Shown here in pieces: positions 1-7,532 of a DNA stretch of 12,802 bases. Origin of the DNA: CANJUD01 sp043750035 (GTDB taxonomy: Bacteria > Bacteroidota > Bacteroidia > UKL13-3); assembly GCA_043750035.1 (NCBI GenBank), contig JAYVCI010000224.1, positions 1-12,802 of the forward strand. Reading direction: 5' to 3'. Below the pieces are notes generated by a model, which saw only the letters and a program-made list of their open reading frames with translations, did not search any database and had not been told where the DNA came from. The stretch's first letter is position 1, and each line of letters begins with the position of its first letter. Position numbers and translations under genes: made by a program.

Positions 1-1148
1 TCCGCAAATGCCGCAAAGTGGTGAACGAGGCATTGCGTTATAACCCGCAAGCATTTGTGGTAGTGGTTGGCTGCTATGCACAATTAAAACCACAGGAAAT
101 TGCCAATATTCCAGGCGTTGATTTGGTTCTTGGTGCTGCGGAAAAATTTGAACTGGCCAAGCATATTACAGATACCTGCAAACGCCAAGAAGCAAGTATA
201 TATAATAGTCCGATAAAAGAAACGAACACCTTCGTGCCCGCTTACTCAAGCGATGACCGTACCCGTACCTTTTTAAAAGTACAAGATGGTTGTGATTATT
301 TCTGCTCTTTCTGCACCATTCCATTGGCACGTGGCCGTAGCCGCAGTGCAAGCATTGCTGAAGTAGTGAAACAAGCTACAGAAATTGGGAACCGTGGAGC
401 AAAAGAAATAGTATTGACGGGAGTGAACATCGGAGATTTCGGTGTGCAAACGGGTGAGCAATTTGCGGATCTTGTTATACAATTAGATCAAGTTGAATCC
501 GTAAATCGTTTTCGCATATCGAGCATTGAGCCCAATTTGTTGAGCAATAATATTATAAAGTTTGTAGCCGCTAGCCAACGATTTATGCCGCATTTTCATA
601 TACCCTTGCAAAGTGGCAGCGATAAAATATTGAAATTGATGCGTCGCCGTTACCAAAAAGAATTATATAAGGAACGCGTTGAAACCATCAAACAAGAAAT
701 GCCGCATGCCTGCATTGGTGTAGATGTAATAGTTGGTTTCCCAGGTGAAAAAGAAGAAGATTTTTTGGAAACTTATAATTTCGTAAACGAACTGGATGTA
801 TCATATTTGCATGTATTCCCCTATAGCGAACGTGCAAATACAACCGCCTACAAAATGCCTGAGGTAGTGCCCACCAAAATACGTGGACAAAGAGTAGAAA
901 TGCTACGTATACTAAGCGAAAAAAAGAAAAGATATTTCTACGAACAACATATACAATCACAACGCACTGTTCTATTCGAAGGTGATATACACAATGGGAT
1001 GATGTATGGTTTTACTGACAACTATATAAAAGTATCGACCCCCTACGATCCTTTACTGGTAAATGAATTGGCTGATTGTAAATTGGAAAATATAGGAAAT
1101 GATATGATAATGGAATGTGGGGATGTTAATGTGTTGCAAATGATATAA
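1..1148 (+). CDS. mtaB: tRNA N6-threonylcarbamoyladenosine-37 methylthiotransferase MtaB (5' end outside the window)
   Basis: Radical-SAM methylthiotransferase that adds a methylthio group to C2 of t6A37 in tRNAs reading ANN codons. The reading frame is open to the left edge, with codons from position 3 giving RKCRKVVNEA, which matches the (N/A)D(R/K)xCRK stretch of MtaB. The gene therefore starts before the window, and the GTG at 18 is internal. Visible parts are the end of the N-terminal MTTase domain (GCYAQ carries a cluster cysteine), the radical SAM cysteines in DGCDYFCSFC (CX3CX2C), and a C-terminal TRAM-like segment after about TVLFEGDIHN. The MtaB-type KCRK stretch favours MtaB over MiaB or RimO. 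It is followed after 108 bases by purA on the same strand. The missing N-terminus should hold the first cluster cysteines. Confidence 0.93.
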   Translation, partial: RKCRKVVNEALRYNPQAFVVVVGCYAQLKPQEIANIPGVDLVLGAAEKFELAKHITDTCKRQEASIYNSPIKETNTFVPAYSSDDRTRTFLKVQDGCDYFCSFCTIPLARGRSRSASIAEVVKQATEIGNRGAKEIVLTGVNIGDFGVQTGEQFADLVIQLDQVESVNRFRISSIEPNLLSNNIIKFVAASQRFMPHFHIPLQSGSDKILKLMRRRYQKELYKERVETIKQEMPHACIGVDVIVGFPGEKEEDFLETYNFVNELDVSYLHVFPYSERANTTAYKMPEVVPTKIRGQRVEMLRILSEKKKRYFYEQHIQSQRTVLFEGDIHNGMMYGFTDNYIKVSTPYDPLLVNELADCKLENIGNDMIMECGDVNVLQMI

Positions 1149-1159
1149 TTCGTTGTTGT

Positions 1160-1185
1160 TAGGGTCATGCCATGGCATGACCCTA
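1160..1185. repeat. 26-bp perfect palindrome after mtaB
   Basis: The arms TAGGGTCATGCCA and TGGCATGACCCTA are exact reverse complements centred on CCATGG. It begins 12 bases after the mtaB stop. No T-run follows on either strand, so it is not a classic intrinsic terminator, although the hairpin could protect the mtaB mRNA 3' end. Its right half (CCATGG...CCCTAC) resembles the repeat at 8063-8110. Confidence 0.8.
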
Positions 1186-1224
1186 CAAAACGATGGTGAT
1201 AAAATATAAAATAACAATTAAAAT

Positions 1225-1240
1225 CCCGATAGCTATCGGG
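1225..1240. repeat. 16-bp perfect palindrome upstream of purA
   Basis: CCCGATAGCTATCGGG reads identically on both strands and ends 16 bases before the purA ATG. It could be a dispersed repeat or an operator. A related inner stem (TCCCGA/TCGGGA) occurs in the hairpin at 6902-6936, which favours a repeat. Confidence 0.75.
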
Positions 1241-1256
1241 AATAAAATAACATTCT

Positions 1257-2522
1257 ATGGTTGATATATTATTAGGCCTGCAATGGGGCGATGAAGGAAA
1301 AGGAAAAGTAGTAGATTTTTTATGTCCTGCTTATCAAATGGTGGCACGGTTTCAGGGTGGTCCCAATGCGGGGCATTCCCTTAAAATCAATGGACAAAGT
1401 TTTGTGCTCAATACAATTCCATCTGGAATTTTTAGAGAACATTGCAAAAACCTAATTGGCAGTGGCGTTGTAATAGACCCTGCCAAATTGCAAATAGAAA
1501 TTGAAAAAGTAAAAGCAGCGGGAGCACCTGTTGAAAAAAACTTATTAATTGCCCGCAAAGCACATTTGATTTTGCCAACGCATATTATGTTGGATGCTGC
1601 TCAGGAAAATGCCAAAGGAACTGCAAAGATTGGCAGTACTTTGCGAGGCATCTCCCCTACTTATCAAGATAAAATTGGCAGGGCTGGATTGAGAATTGGC
1701 GACATCCTTGAAAAAGATTTTGAAACCAAATACCGATTACTTACCACCAAACATTTGCAAATGATAGAAGCATTAGGCGGCAATACAGAAATGGCTGAAG
1801 CAGAAAAATCATTTTTTGAAGCCGTTGAATATTTGCGTGTTTTCCAAATGGTGGACAGCGAGTATTATGTGAATGATTTTATATTCCGTGGCCACAGAAT
1901 ATTGGCTGAGGGAGCACAGGGAACTATGTTAGATATTGATTATGGAACTTATCCTTATGTTACTTCTTCCAATACCATTTCGGCTGGAGCATGTACGGGT
2001 TTGGGTATTAGCCCACAAAAAATAAAACATGTATATGGTGTGTTCAAAGCCTATTGTACCCGTGTGGGCAGTGGCCCTTTCCCCAGTGAGTTGGACAACC
2101 AAGCAGGTGAAGACTTACGCCAAAAAGGTGGTGAGTTTGGTGCTACTACAGGTCGTCCACGCCGTACAGGTTGGTTGGATTTACCTGCTCTCAATTATGC
2201 CATCATGCTCAATGGTGCCGATAAACTTATCATGACCAAAGCCGATGTATTATGCGGACTGCCCGAAGTTGAAATATGTACTGCCTATAAAACTTCAACC
2301 GGATTAACCGATAAACTCCCCTACGATTTGTGTGCAGGAGATATGCAAATGCACCTAGAAAAATTTGCGGGATGGGATGACAGCTTGCACAAAACCGAAA
2401 ACTATGCTGATGTTCCCCAAACTTTTAAAGAGTATGTAAAATATATAGAACAATCTTGCGGAATGGGATTGGCTGCAATATCTACCGGCCCTGAAAGGGA
2501 GAAGACGTTTTTTATGGAGTAA
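1257..2522 (+). CDS. purA: Adenylosuccinate synthetase
   Basis: Catalyses IMP + aspartate + GTP to adenylosuccinate, the first committed step from IMP to AMP; cytosolic. At 421 aa it is full length for the family. The N-terminus reads LGLQWGDEGKGK, the family phosphate-binding loop, with catalytic Asp12. GGPNAGH supplies the catalytic His (residue 40). Further family blocks are GAQGTMLDIDYGTYPYVTSS, TTGRPRRTGWLD, the guanine-binding TKADVL, and STGPERE near the C-terminus. The ATG at 1257 gives the expected start of family members (MVDILLGLQWGDEGKGK). No Shine-Dalgarno sequence is visible, as is usual in this phylum. It lies 108 bases after mtaB with two palindromes between, so co-transcription is uncertain. 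It converges on the T9SS gene at 2595. Confidence 0.97.
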   Translation: MVDILLGLQWGDEGKGKVVDFLCPAYQMVARFQGGPNAGHSLKINGQSFVLNTIPSGIFREHCKNLIGSGVVIDPAKLQIEIEKVKAAGAPVEKNLLIARKAHLILPTHIMLDAAQENAKGTAKIGSTLRGISPTYQDKIGRAGLRIGDILEKDFETKYRLLTTKHLQMIEALGGNTEMAEAEKSFFEAVEYLRVFQMVDSEYYVNDFIFRGHRILAEGAQGTMLDIDYGTYPYVTSSNTISAGACTGLGISPQKIKHVYGVFKAYCTRVGSGPFPSELDNQAGEDLRQKGGEFGATTGRPRRTGWLDLPALNYAIMLNGADKLIMTKADVLCGLPEVEICTAYKTSTGLTDKLPYDLCAGDMQMHLEKFAGWDDSLHKTENYADVPQTFKEYVKYIEQSCGMGLAAISTGPEREKTFFME

Positions 2523-2594
2523 TACATAATGCTTTCATTGACTCCGAGAGGTAGCGAAAAATCAAGTTGAAATCAACGTTGTCACAACCCACAA

Positions 2595-4427
2595 CTATTT
2601 CACCACAACAAACTTCTCACTCCTCAATATCTCTCCGGTAGAACTAACTATACTGATATAATAATTCCCTACAGCTAATGAAGAAGTATTAAAACTAAAT
2701 CTATTTGCTCCTTTTCCTGCTTTGTCTTTAAATGGCATTAATACATTTTTACCTGTAATATCATATATATAGAAAGCAAGCATTTCGCTTTGTGGCATTT
2801 CAAATTCCAATATATAATTTTCGTTTGCAGGATTAGGATAGGCAAGCGTTTGCAGCGGTTTGGTCCGCCGCGGCGGATGGGGTACTCCTAGTTTGGGGTC
2901 GTTGGTTTTGATAGCAGCTATGGTAGTTCTGGGTGTAAAATTAACATCACCAAATGATCCACTCATCCAGCATTCTCCCGGTTTATTATATCTTCGTTGC
3001 ACACCGGTATAATCTCCCCAACGCTCGGCAGTATCGGGTAATACATCTACGTATTTATCTCCATTTTTACAAATTACCAAAGGAGAATATCCATCCAAAT
3101 CTCGGTTCACATAAAATGCACAAGTACCTGGGAAAGTATTTTTATTTACATACGAACAAGTAACCACGGCTCCATGATCACCAGGGCCTTGGCCGCTATA
3201 GCATATATTGGGATAAGCCAATTCAAATGAATCATGTGCTACCCAATTCCCTTTTATTGTTTGTGAATTTTTTGCATCAAAATATCCATGATATATAGTC
3301 GACAAATAAGTGTTTGTATCATTATTGGTTTGTACATATTGTATGTTTCCATTTTCATATATCGCTCCAAGCACGCGGCAGTCATTCGTTTGTAGCCATT
3401 GTCCGCCGGGTTGTTTGGCAGTGGCGGGAACTCCGTATATTTTATCAGTTTTTAATAATCTTGCACTCCATTTTGCTATACCTGATGAAACTGTATTATC
3501 AATGGTATGCAGAAATACAGAATCATTTCCTATATCTGCAGGCCTTACTGTGAGGAAATGCATGAATGGATGTGTAGGCAATATGCCGCCTTGCACTGGG
3601 CAAATACTCCACAAGGGTTTGCCACCAAAAATATTTTGATTATGATATATATAAGTTAGAGAATCGCCTGCATAGCCTTTGCTCATTGGTACCTGCCAGA
3701 TAATAGATTTTACAAAGCCGTCTTTCCAACCCATATTGTCATGTAGTTTATTCACTGTTACAAATACATCTTCTTTGCTAATTCCCAATATGGGATAGTC
3801 CGTCCAAGTGGTGTCTTTCTCTTTGTTACCGGGCAGTTTGTAGCAGTTCCATTTTCCCGCAGGGTCATTCGTTTGCGAGAAACATAATATAATCCAAGTA
3901 TCTTTGCTTGAGGTTCCTTCTAAAAACGTAACAATAAATCTATCATTGTTTACATCATATATAGCTTTTGGGTCATAATAGCGAACCAGTGTACCCACCG
4001 AACTGGCAAAGGCTCCCAAGGTTTTCGAATATAAAAATTTGCCACCTGTATCATTGTATATTCTGATATTGGTATTGCACACACTCACCACTTTGCCACC
4101 ATTGGAAATAGCCATACTGTTATCAGCAGGCGTTCCGTTTGTGATATTGGCAGCCCAGCTATTTAATAAGGTGGGAGCCGGACCCACGATATCGGTTTTA
4201 TAAGAGTTTATTATAGTTTGATGATTTGACTTTTTACCATCAACAAGTTTCTTGTTTTGAATATAGTCTCCACCTGTTGTAGCTGTCGGATATAATGACA
4301 TCAGCAAAGGCTCGAAATCATCAGGGGCATCACTCAGCGTAATGGTCTTAAACAATGGGATGGGTTGTTCCTGTGCTTGTGCAGTGGCAAAGCAGATGGT
4401 GAATAGTATGAGAAAATATTTATGCAT
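2595..4427 (-). CDS. Secreted protein with T9SS type A C-terminal sorting domain
   Basis: A 610-aa protein predicted to be exported by Sec and then carried across the outer membrane by the type IX secretion system. The first ~18 residues form a signal peptide (hydrophobic FLILFTICFA, then ATAQAQ). The last ~85 residues, from LQTLAYPNPANENYILEF to SEKFVVVK, form a type A sorting domain (YPNPxxx start, YDxxGK, then a GxYxxxIxS-like strand). The ~500-residue body holds blocks such as DNSMAISNGG, YYDPKAIYDVNNDRFIV, SQTNDPAGKW and TWTDYPILGI. I recall similar blocks in large secreted Bacteroidetes proteins of unknown function; a beta-propeller-like fold is possible but not shown. No catalytic motif is recognised. 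The linker before the sorting domain (HPPRRTKP) is encoded by a repeat-like palindrome at 2864-2877. A TAAATTTG box lies 7 bases before the ATG. Confidence 0.88.
   Translation of the reverse strand: MHKYFLILFTICFATAQAQEQPIPLFKTITLSDAPDDFEPLLMSLYPTATTGGDYIQNKKLVDGKKSNHQTIINSYKTDIVGPAPTLLNSWAANITNGTPADNSMAISNGGKVVSVCNTNIRIYNDTGGKFLYSKTLGAFASSVGTLVRYYDPKAIYDVNNDRFIVTFLEGTSSKDTWIILCFSQTNDPAGKWNCYKLPGNKEKDTTWTDYPILGISKEDVFVTVNKLHDNMGWKDGFVKSIIWQVPMSKGYAGDSLTYIYHNQNIFGGKPLWSICPVQGGILPTHPFMHFLTVRPADIGNDSVFLHTIDNTVSSGIAKWSARLLKTDKIYGVPATAKQPGGQWLQTNDCRVLGAIYENGNIQYVQTNNDTNTYLSTIYHGYFDAKNSQTIKGNWVAHDSFELAYPNICYSGQGPGDHGAVVTCSYVNKNTFPGTCAFYVNRDLDGYSPLVICKNGDKYVDVLPDTAERWGDYTGVQRRYNKPGECWMSGSFGDVNFTPRTTIAAIKTNDPKLGVPHPPRRTKPLQTLAYPNPANENYILEFEMPQSEMLAFYIYDITGKNVLMPFKDKAGKGANRFSFNTSSLAVGNYYISIVSSTGEILRSEKFVVVK
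2864..2877. repeat. GC-rich 14-bp palindrome inside the T9SS gene
   Basis: TCCGCCGCGGCGGA is a perfect palindrome inside an otherwise A+T-rich gene, encoding PPRR in the linker just before the sorting domain. The same CGCCGCGGCG core forms a palindrome in the intergenic region at 9949-9962. It looks like a dispersed repeat tolerated in a linker. Confidence 0.6.
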
Positions 4428-4434
4428 GGTGAGG

Positions 4435-4442
4435 CAAATTTA
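4435..4442 (-). promoter_or_regulatory. Bacteroidetes -7 box before the 610-aa T9SS gene
   Basis: The minus strand reads TAAATTTG, matching TAnnTTTG, with 7 bases before the ATG at 4427. No good TTG -33 element is seen at the usual spacing, so this is only a half-supported promoter. If real, the leader would be nearly absent. Confidence 0.4.
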
Positions 4443-4488
4443 TAAATGATTTTGAAAGAATAAGAGTGTATTTTAATAAATTTAAAAT

Positions 4489-4602
4489 CTACTGTGAAAT
4501 TGAATAATAGAAAACGGTTTTCGAAACATTTACCCACTTCTCAGCTTCCCATTTTTGTCCGATTTGGGTTACTAAATTTTTATTTATGTCGTATATATAT
4601 AT
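4489..4602 (-). pseudogene. Out-of-frame 3' end of the W/YxYD-repeat protein gene
   Basis: This is the second frame of the gene starting at 5623. It continues the repeat pattern exactly where the first frame fails: YIYDINKNLVTQIGQKWEAE and then KWVNVSKTVFYYSISQ to a TAG at 4489. Compared with the preceding repeat (SSYIYDSIKNTTTQVFQAW), YIYD and the following N, T, Q and W fall in register. The switch lies in the (TA)n tract at 4592-4602. It is most likely the authentic C-terminus, either restored by slippage or lost by mutation or sequencing error. Confidence 0.65.
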
Positions 4603-5623
4603 GATTAACTTCATTTTTCCATACACTTTTTTCTTTAACCCAAGCTTGAAATACTTGGGTTGTTGTATTTTTAATAGAATCATATATATAGCTGCTTTTA
4701 GAAGAATTTATCAAGGATTTACTTGAATAATCCCATTTTTGATATATTTCTTTTGTAATATTCATATTAGCATCATATGAATAAGCACACTTGTCACTTG
4801 TTACCCATGCTTTACTTGATTTGTTCCAATATTGGTATAATCCGCCCATATTTAAATTAGTTGCTCCATAAATAGCAGTAGACTGAAAACACTTTACCCA
4901 CGCATTTACAGAGTTATCCCAATTATATACGGTTCGATTAGTGAGATTGTTTTTAGCATCATATACATAACTGTATTGGGAATTGTTTACCCATTTTTTT
5001 ATAGAATATTCCCAATCTTGAAACACTTCGTTTTTTATTTTTTTATTTATATCATATTGATAAATGCCTTTGGAATAATTTAACCAATCTTTGCTAGTTT
5101 TATCCCATTTTTGACATATTTTGGTTGTTTTTGAATTTTTAACAATATCAAAAGTAGACACACTTTTATCTGTAATTACCCATGATTTAGTTTCAAGGCC
5201 CCATAGATGCAATTCGCAGCTAATGATATTCATATTAGAATCAAAAATATTCTTAAACAGAAGAGCATTCCTCAAAATATTTTTAGTTTCAACCCAACGT
5301 CCGGCTCCCATATATTCTTGACTACTTTTAATCCAATACTTTTGAGATTTATTTATGATTTTTTTCTTTTCATCACGTGTGAATATTTGTTTAGAACAAA
5401 TTTCCCATGTATTTGAAACCTCATTCCAAAACCACTCATACGAACTATCGGCATCGGTAGTTTTGTTTATTTTAGAAGAATTTGTAGGAGGTAAATATGT
5501 TTCGGATGTTTTTAAGCTAAACCCGGCTCCTCTTGACGGTTCGGGGTAACAAAATTGTGCCGAAATGGTTGAATTTAGAACTAGTAATTCTATTAATAAT
5601 ATTAACCTAATTAGTTTTATCAT
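4580..5623 (-). CDS. Secreted W/YxYD tandem-repeat protein, frameshifted near its 3' end
   Basis: A 347-aa frame. It opens with a signal peptide (MIKLIRLILLIELLVLNSTI, then SAQ) and then carries about eight imperfect ~37-residue repeats of the form W...kaWvn.SK..Y.YDanmN.t....Q.WD, for example KAWVTSDKCAYSYDANMN and KKWVNNSQYSYVYDAKNN. The repeats suggest an extracellular beta-rich or RHS/YD-like fold. I cannot name the family; DUF3836-like proteins are one possibility. The frame ends early (NHIYIRHK, stop) just after a (TA)n tract, and the neighbouring frame continues the repeat. With one extra TA unit the protein would be 378 aa, ending KTVFYYSISQ. No T9SS sorting domain is present in either frame. 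YPEPSRGAG just after the signal peptide looks repeat-derived. A TATTTTTG box lies 7 bases upstream of the ATG. Confidence 0.75.
   Translation of the reverse strand: MIKLIRLILLIELLVLNSTISAQFCYPEPSRGAGFSLKTSETYLPPTNSSKINKTTDADSSYEWFWNEVSNTWEICSKQIFTRDEKKKIINKSQKYWIKSSQEYMGAGRWVETKNILRNALLFKNIFDSNMNIISCELHLWGLETKSWVITDKSVSTFDIVKNSKTTKICQKWDKTSKDWLNYSKGIYQYDINKKIKNEVFQDWEYSIKKWVNNSQYSYVYDAKNNLTNRTVYNWDNSVNAWVKCFQSTAIYGATNLNMGGLYQYWNKSSKAWVTSDKCAYSYDANMNITKEIYQKWDYSSKSLINSSKSSYIYDSIKNTTTQVFQAWVKEKSVWKNEVNHIYIRHK
4592..4602. repeat. (TA)5.5 dinucleotide tract at the frameshift point
   Basis: An 11-base alternating TA run lies inside the repeat-protein gene. Gain of one TA unit (+2) joins the upstream frame to the downstream one and gives ...NHIYIYDINKN, which fits the protein repeat perfectly. 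Loss of one base also joins the frames but deletes a tyrosine from YIYD. Short dinucleotide tracts are classic slipped-strand sites. Confidence 0.7.
5521..5547 (-). repeat. Repeat-like insert encoding PEPSRGAG
   Basis: On the minus strand ACCCCGAACCG then TCAAGAGGAGCCGGGT has short complementary ends (ACCC/GGGT) and encodes PEPSRGAG directly after the signal peptide, outside the repeat pattern of the protein. It resembles small GC-rich dispersed repeats that land in tolerant coding positions. Only one copy is present here. Confidence 0.35.
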
Positions 5624-5630
5624 TTAACTA

Positions 5631-5638
5631 CAAAAATA
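5631..5638 (-). promoter_or_regulatory. Bacteroidetes -7 box before the repeat-protein gene
   Basis: The minus strand reads TATTTTTG, matching TAnnTTTG, 7 bases upstream of the ATG at 5623 and just downstream of the dnaJ stop (5671). No TTG -33 element is evident. It suggests the repeat-protein gene is transcribed on its own rather than only from dnaJ. Confidence 0.4.
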
Positions 5639-5670
5639 AGTAAAAGTTTAAATAAAAACTAATACTTTTC

Positions 5671-6816
5671 TTAACTAAAAAACTCCCTAATCTTATCCAT
5701 AAACCCCTTATGATGTGCAGGCTTCGGCTTAAAGTTTTCCGATTGCGATAGCTTTTCTATAATAGCTTTTTCTTCGCTGCTCAGCTTTTGCGGCGTCCAT
5801 ATATTTACATATATCAGTTGGTCGCCTTTACCGTGTTGGTTCACGGTGGGCAGGCCTTTGCCGCGGAGTCTCAATATCTCTCCGGCTTGCACGCCAGCTT
5901 TTATGGTCACTTTTACTTTGCCATCAACAGTGGGTACTTCTATTTGTTTTCCTACCACCGCATCGGGGAAACTCAGGTGCAAATCATATAATATATTTTG
6001 CCCGTCACGTTTCAGTACAGGGTCTTCTATTTCTTCAAATTGTACAATCAAATCACCAGGTCGTCCGCCACGCTCAGGGGCATTGCCTTTTCCGTTTACA
6101 CTCATTTGCATGCCCTCGCTTACACCCGCTGGAATATTTACCGAAATTACTTCTTCGCCAAACACCCTTCCTGAACCATGACATCCGTTACAATTTGCGG
6201 CTACTATAGTACCATTGCCATGGCAAGTAGGGCAAGTGCTTTGCGTTTGTATTTGACCTAAAAAAGATTGTTGCACCCGTCTTACTTGGCCAATGCCACC
6301 ACAGGTATTACAAGTTTTTACAGAGTTCTTGTCTTTGGCACCGCTACCTCCACAAGTATTACAACCCACTTGTTTGTTTATCTTCAGCTTTTTTTCGGCA
6401 CCCTTAGCAATCTCTTCTAATGTTAATTTTACTTTTATACGGATATTGCTTCCCACACGCTGGCGTTGCCCGCCTCCACCGCCTCCGCCAAAGAAACTTC
6501 CAAAATTACTGTTATCGCCAAAAATATCCCCAAACTGCGAGAATATATCGTCCATATTCATGTGCCCGTCAGGTCCATGCCCATGGCCTCCGCCCACGCC
6601 TTGGTGACCAAAGCGGTCGTACTTGGCTTTTTTGTCGGCGTTGCTAAGTATTTCGTAAGCTTCCGCTGCTTCTTTAAATTTTTCTTCTGAGGCCTTATCG
6701 CCGGGGTTTTTATCTGGATGGTATTTAATAGCCATCTGCCTATATGCCTTTTTTATTTCAGCTTCGTCGGCACCTTTGGCCACACCCAGTATCTCGTAAA
6801 AATCTCTTTTTGCCAT
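5671..6816 (-). CDS. dnaJ: Chaperone protein DnaJ (Hsp40)
   Basis: Co-chaperone of DnaK: it delivers unfolded clients and stimulates DnaK ATPase through the J domain; cytosolic. At 381 aa it is typical full length. The J domain covers residues ~4-70 with HPD at 33-35. A Gly/Phe-rich stretch (~71-120) follows, including a GGGGGG run. The cysteine-rich domain has four CxxCxGxG motifs starting at Cys152, Cys169, Cys195 and Cys209, all intact, so both zinc sites should form. Two C-terminal beta domains follow. The ATG at 6816 gives the canonical MAKRDFYEILGV start. It lies 119 bases downstream of grpE on the same strand, the usual grpE-dnaJ pairing; a palindromic repeat sits between them and no clear separate promoter is seen. 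DnaK itself is not in the window. Confidence 0.97.
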   Translation of the reverse strand: MAKRDFYEILGVAKGADEAEIKKAYRQMAIKYHPDKNPGDKASEEKFKEAAEAYEILSNADKKAKYDRFGHQGVGGGHGHGPDGHMNMDDIFSQFGDIFGDNSNFGSFFGGGGGGGQRQRVGSNIRIKVKLTLEEIAKGAEKKLKINKQVGCNTCGGSGAKDKNSVKTCNTCGGIGQVRRVQQSFLGQIQTQSTCPTCHGNGTIVAANCNGCHGSGRVFGEEVISVNIPAGVSEGMQMSVNGKGNAPERGGRPGDLIVQFEEIEDPVLKRDGQNILYDLHLSFPDAVVGKQIEVPTVDGKVKVTIKAGVQAGEILRLRGKGLPTVNQHGKGDQLIYVNIWTPQKLSSEEKAIIEKLSQSENFKPKPAHHKGFMDKIREFFS

Positions 6817-6901
6817 GTTTTTTTGTTCTCATCCAGCTTAAAGTATTATATATAAGCTGCGATGTTTTTTCTATATTTATTTAGATAATATTTTTTTTTT
6901 C

Positions 6902-6936
6902 ACCCTGAGCGTTCCCGAATAGTCGGGACGAAGGGT
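6902..6936. repeat. Nested palindromic repeat between grpE and dnaJ
   Basis: Outer arms ACCCT/AGGGT enclose GAGCG...CGA, and an inner stem TCCCGA/TCGGGA encloses a four-base loop. It overlaps the grpE stop codon by one base. On the minus strand the hairpin is followed by A, not T, so it is not a standard terminator for grpE. Its outer scaffold (CTGAGCG...CGAAG) recurs at 7603-7632, marking a dispersed family. A hairpin here could tune the grpE-dnaJ mRNA. Confidence 0.6.
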
Positions 6937-7499
6937 TAATTGCCCACTACTACTTTGGCAAATCTTATTACTTTATCGCCCAATATATAGCCTCTTTCTA
7001 CTTCATCAATCACTTTACCTTTTTGGCTTTCATCTTCCACTGGCACATTGGTAATGGCTTCATGAAAATCTATATCAAACTCTTTGCCTATAGATTCAAT
7101 CGGCTTTAATCCGCGTTGGTCCAAAATATTTTTAAATTTGCCTGATATAAGTTCGATACCTTCTTTCACAGCCGCAATATCTGCGGCCATTTCGACAGAC
7201 TTTATGGCCCTGTCAAAATCATCAACCACGGGCAACAGTGAAACAATTATATCCCTGCCCGCATATTCTATCAATTCTATTTTCTCTTTGGCAGTGCGGC
7301 GTTTATAGTTTTCAAATTCTGAATATAGACGTATATACTTATCATGCATTTCTGCTTTGTCTATTTTCAGTTGCTCCAATTCGTCCACTGGCTCAGGTAT
7401 TACAGTTTCATTAACAGGGTTTTCGTTATTGCTCTCGTTGCTTGCCTCTGGCTGCTCCTGAGGTATTTCTTCTTCTTTTTTCATGAATCTTTTAAACAT
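6936..7499 (-). CDS. grpE: Nucleotide exchange factor GrpE
   Basis: Releases ADP from DnaK to reset the chaperone cycle with DnaJ; cytosolic dimer. The N-terminal ~40 residues are acidic and Asn/Glu-rich. A long helix follows (LEQLKIDKAEMHDKYIRLYS, then EFENYKRRTAKEK), then the family core LLPVVDDFDRAI, GIELISGKF, FDIDFHEAI, and the C-terminal GYILGDKVIRFAKVVV. I chose the ATG at 7499 (187 aa, MFKRFMKKEEEIP). The frame also has an ATG at 7532, but a TATTTTTG -7 box at 7518-7525 lies downstream of that one. The ATG at 7484 (MKKEEEIP) is the other possibility. It sits immediately upstream of dnaJ on the same strand. The repeat at 6902-6936 touches its stop codon. Confidence 0.93.
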   Translation of the reverse strand: MFKRFMKKEEEIPQEQPEASNESNNENPVNETVIPEPVDELEQLKIDKAEMHDKYIRLYSEFENYKRRTAKEKIELIEYAGRDIIVSLLPVVDDFDRAIKSVEMAADIAAVKEGIELISGKFKNILDQRGLKPIESIGKEFDIDFHEAITNVPVEDESQKGKVIDEVERGYILGDKVIRFAKVVVGN

Positions 7500-7517
7500 T
7501 TTTTTCTTCCCGAACGG

Positions 7518-7525
7518 CAAAAATA
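7518..7525 (-). promoter_or_regulatory. Bacteroidetes -7 box that places the grpE start
   Basis: The minus strand reads TATTTTTG, matching TAnnTTTG, ending 18 bases upstream of the ATG at 7499. A TTG lies 23 bases further upstream (7549-7551), a little beyond the usual ~19. Transcription from here would leave the ATG at 7532 outside the mRNA, which argues for 7499 or 7484 as the grpE start. Confidence 0.4.
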
Positions 7526-7532
7526 CGGCCAT

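Noticed and set aside
2523..2594. Terminator between the convergent purA and T9SS genes
   Set aside because: Only a 5-bp stem (GTTGA/TCAAC) without a T-run is visible, too weak to call.
3310..3639. Plus-strand frames of 79-109 codons inside the 610-aa gene
   Set aside because: They are antisense to an intact, recognisable T9SS cargo gene and show no domain features.
6293..6607. Long plus-strand frames inside dnaJ
   Set aside because: They are antisense to the zinc-finger and Gly-rich region of an intact dnaJ; the Pro-rich composition is the mirror of Gly codons.
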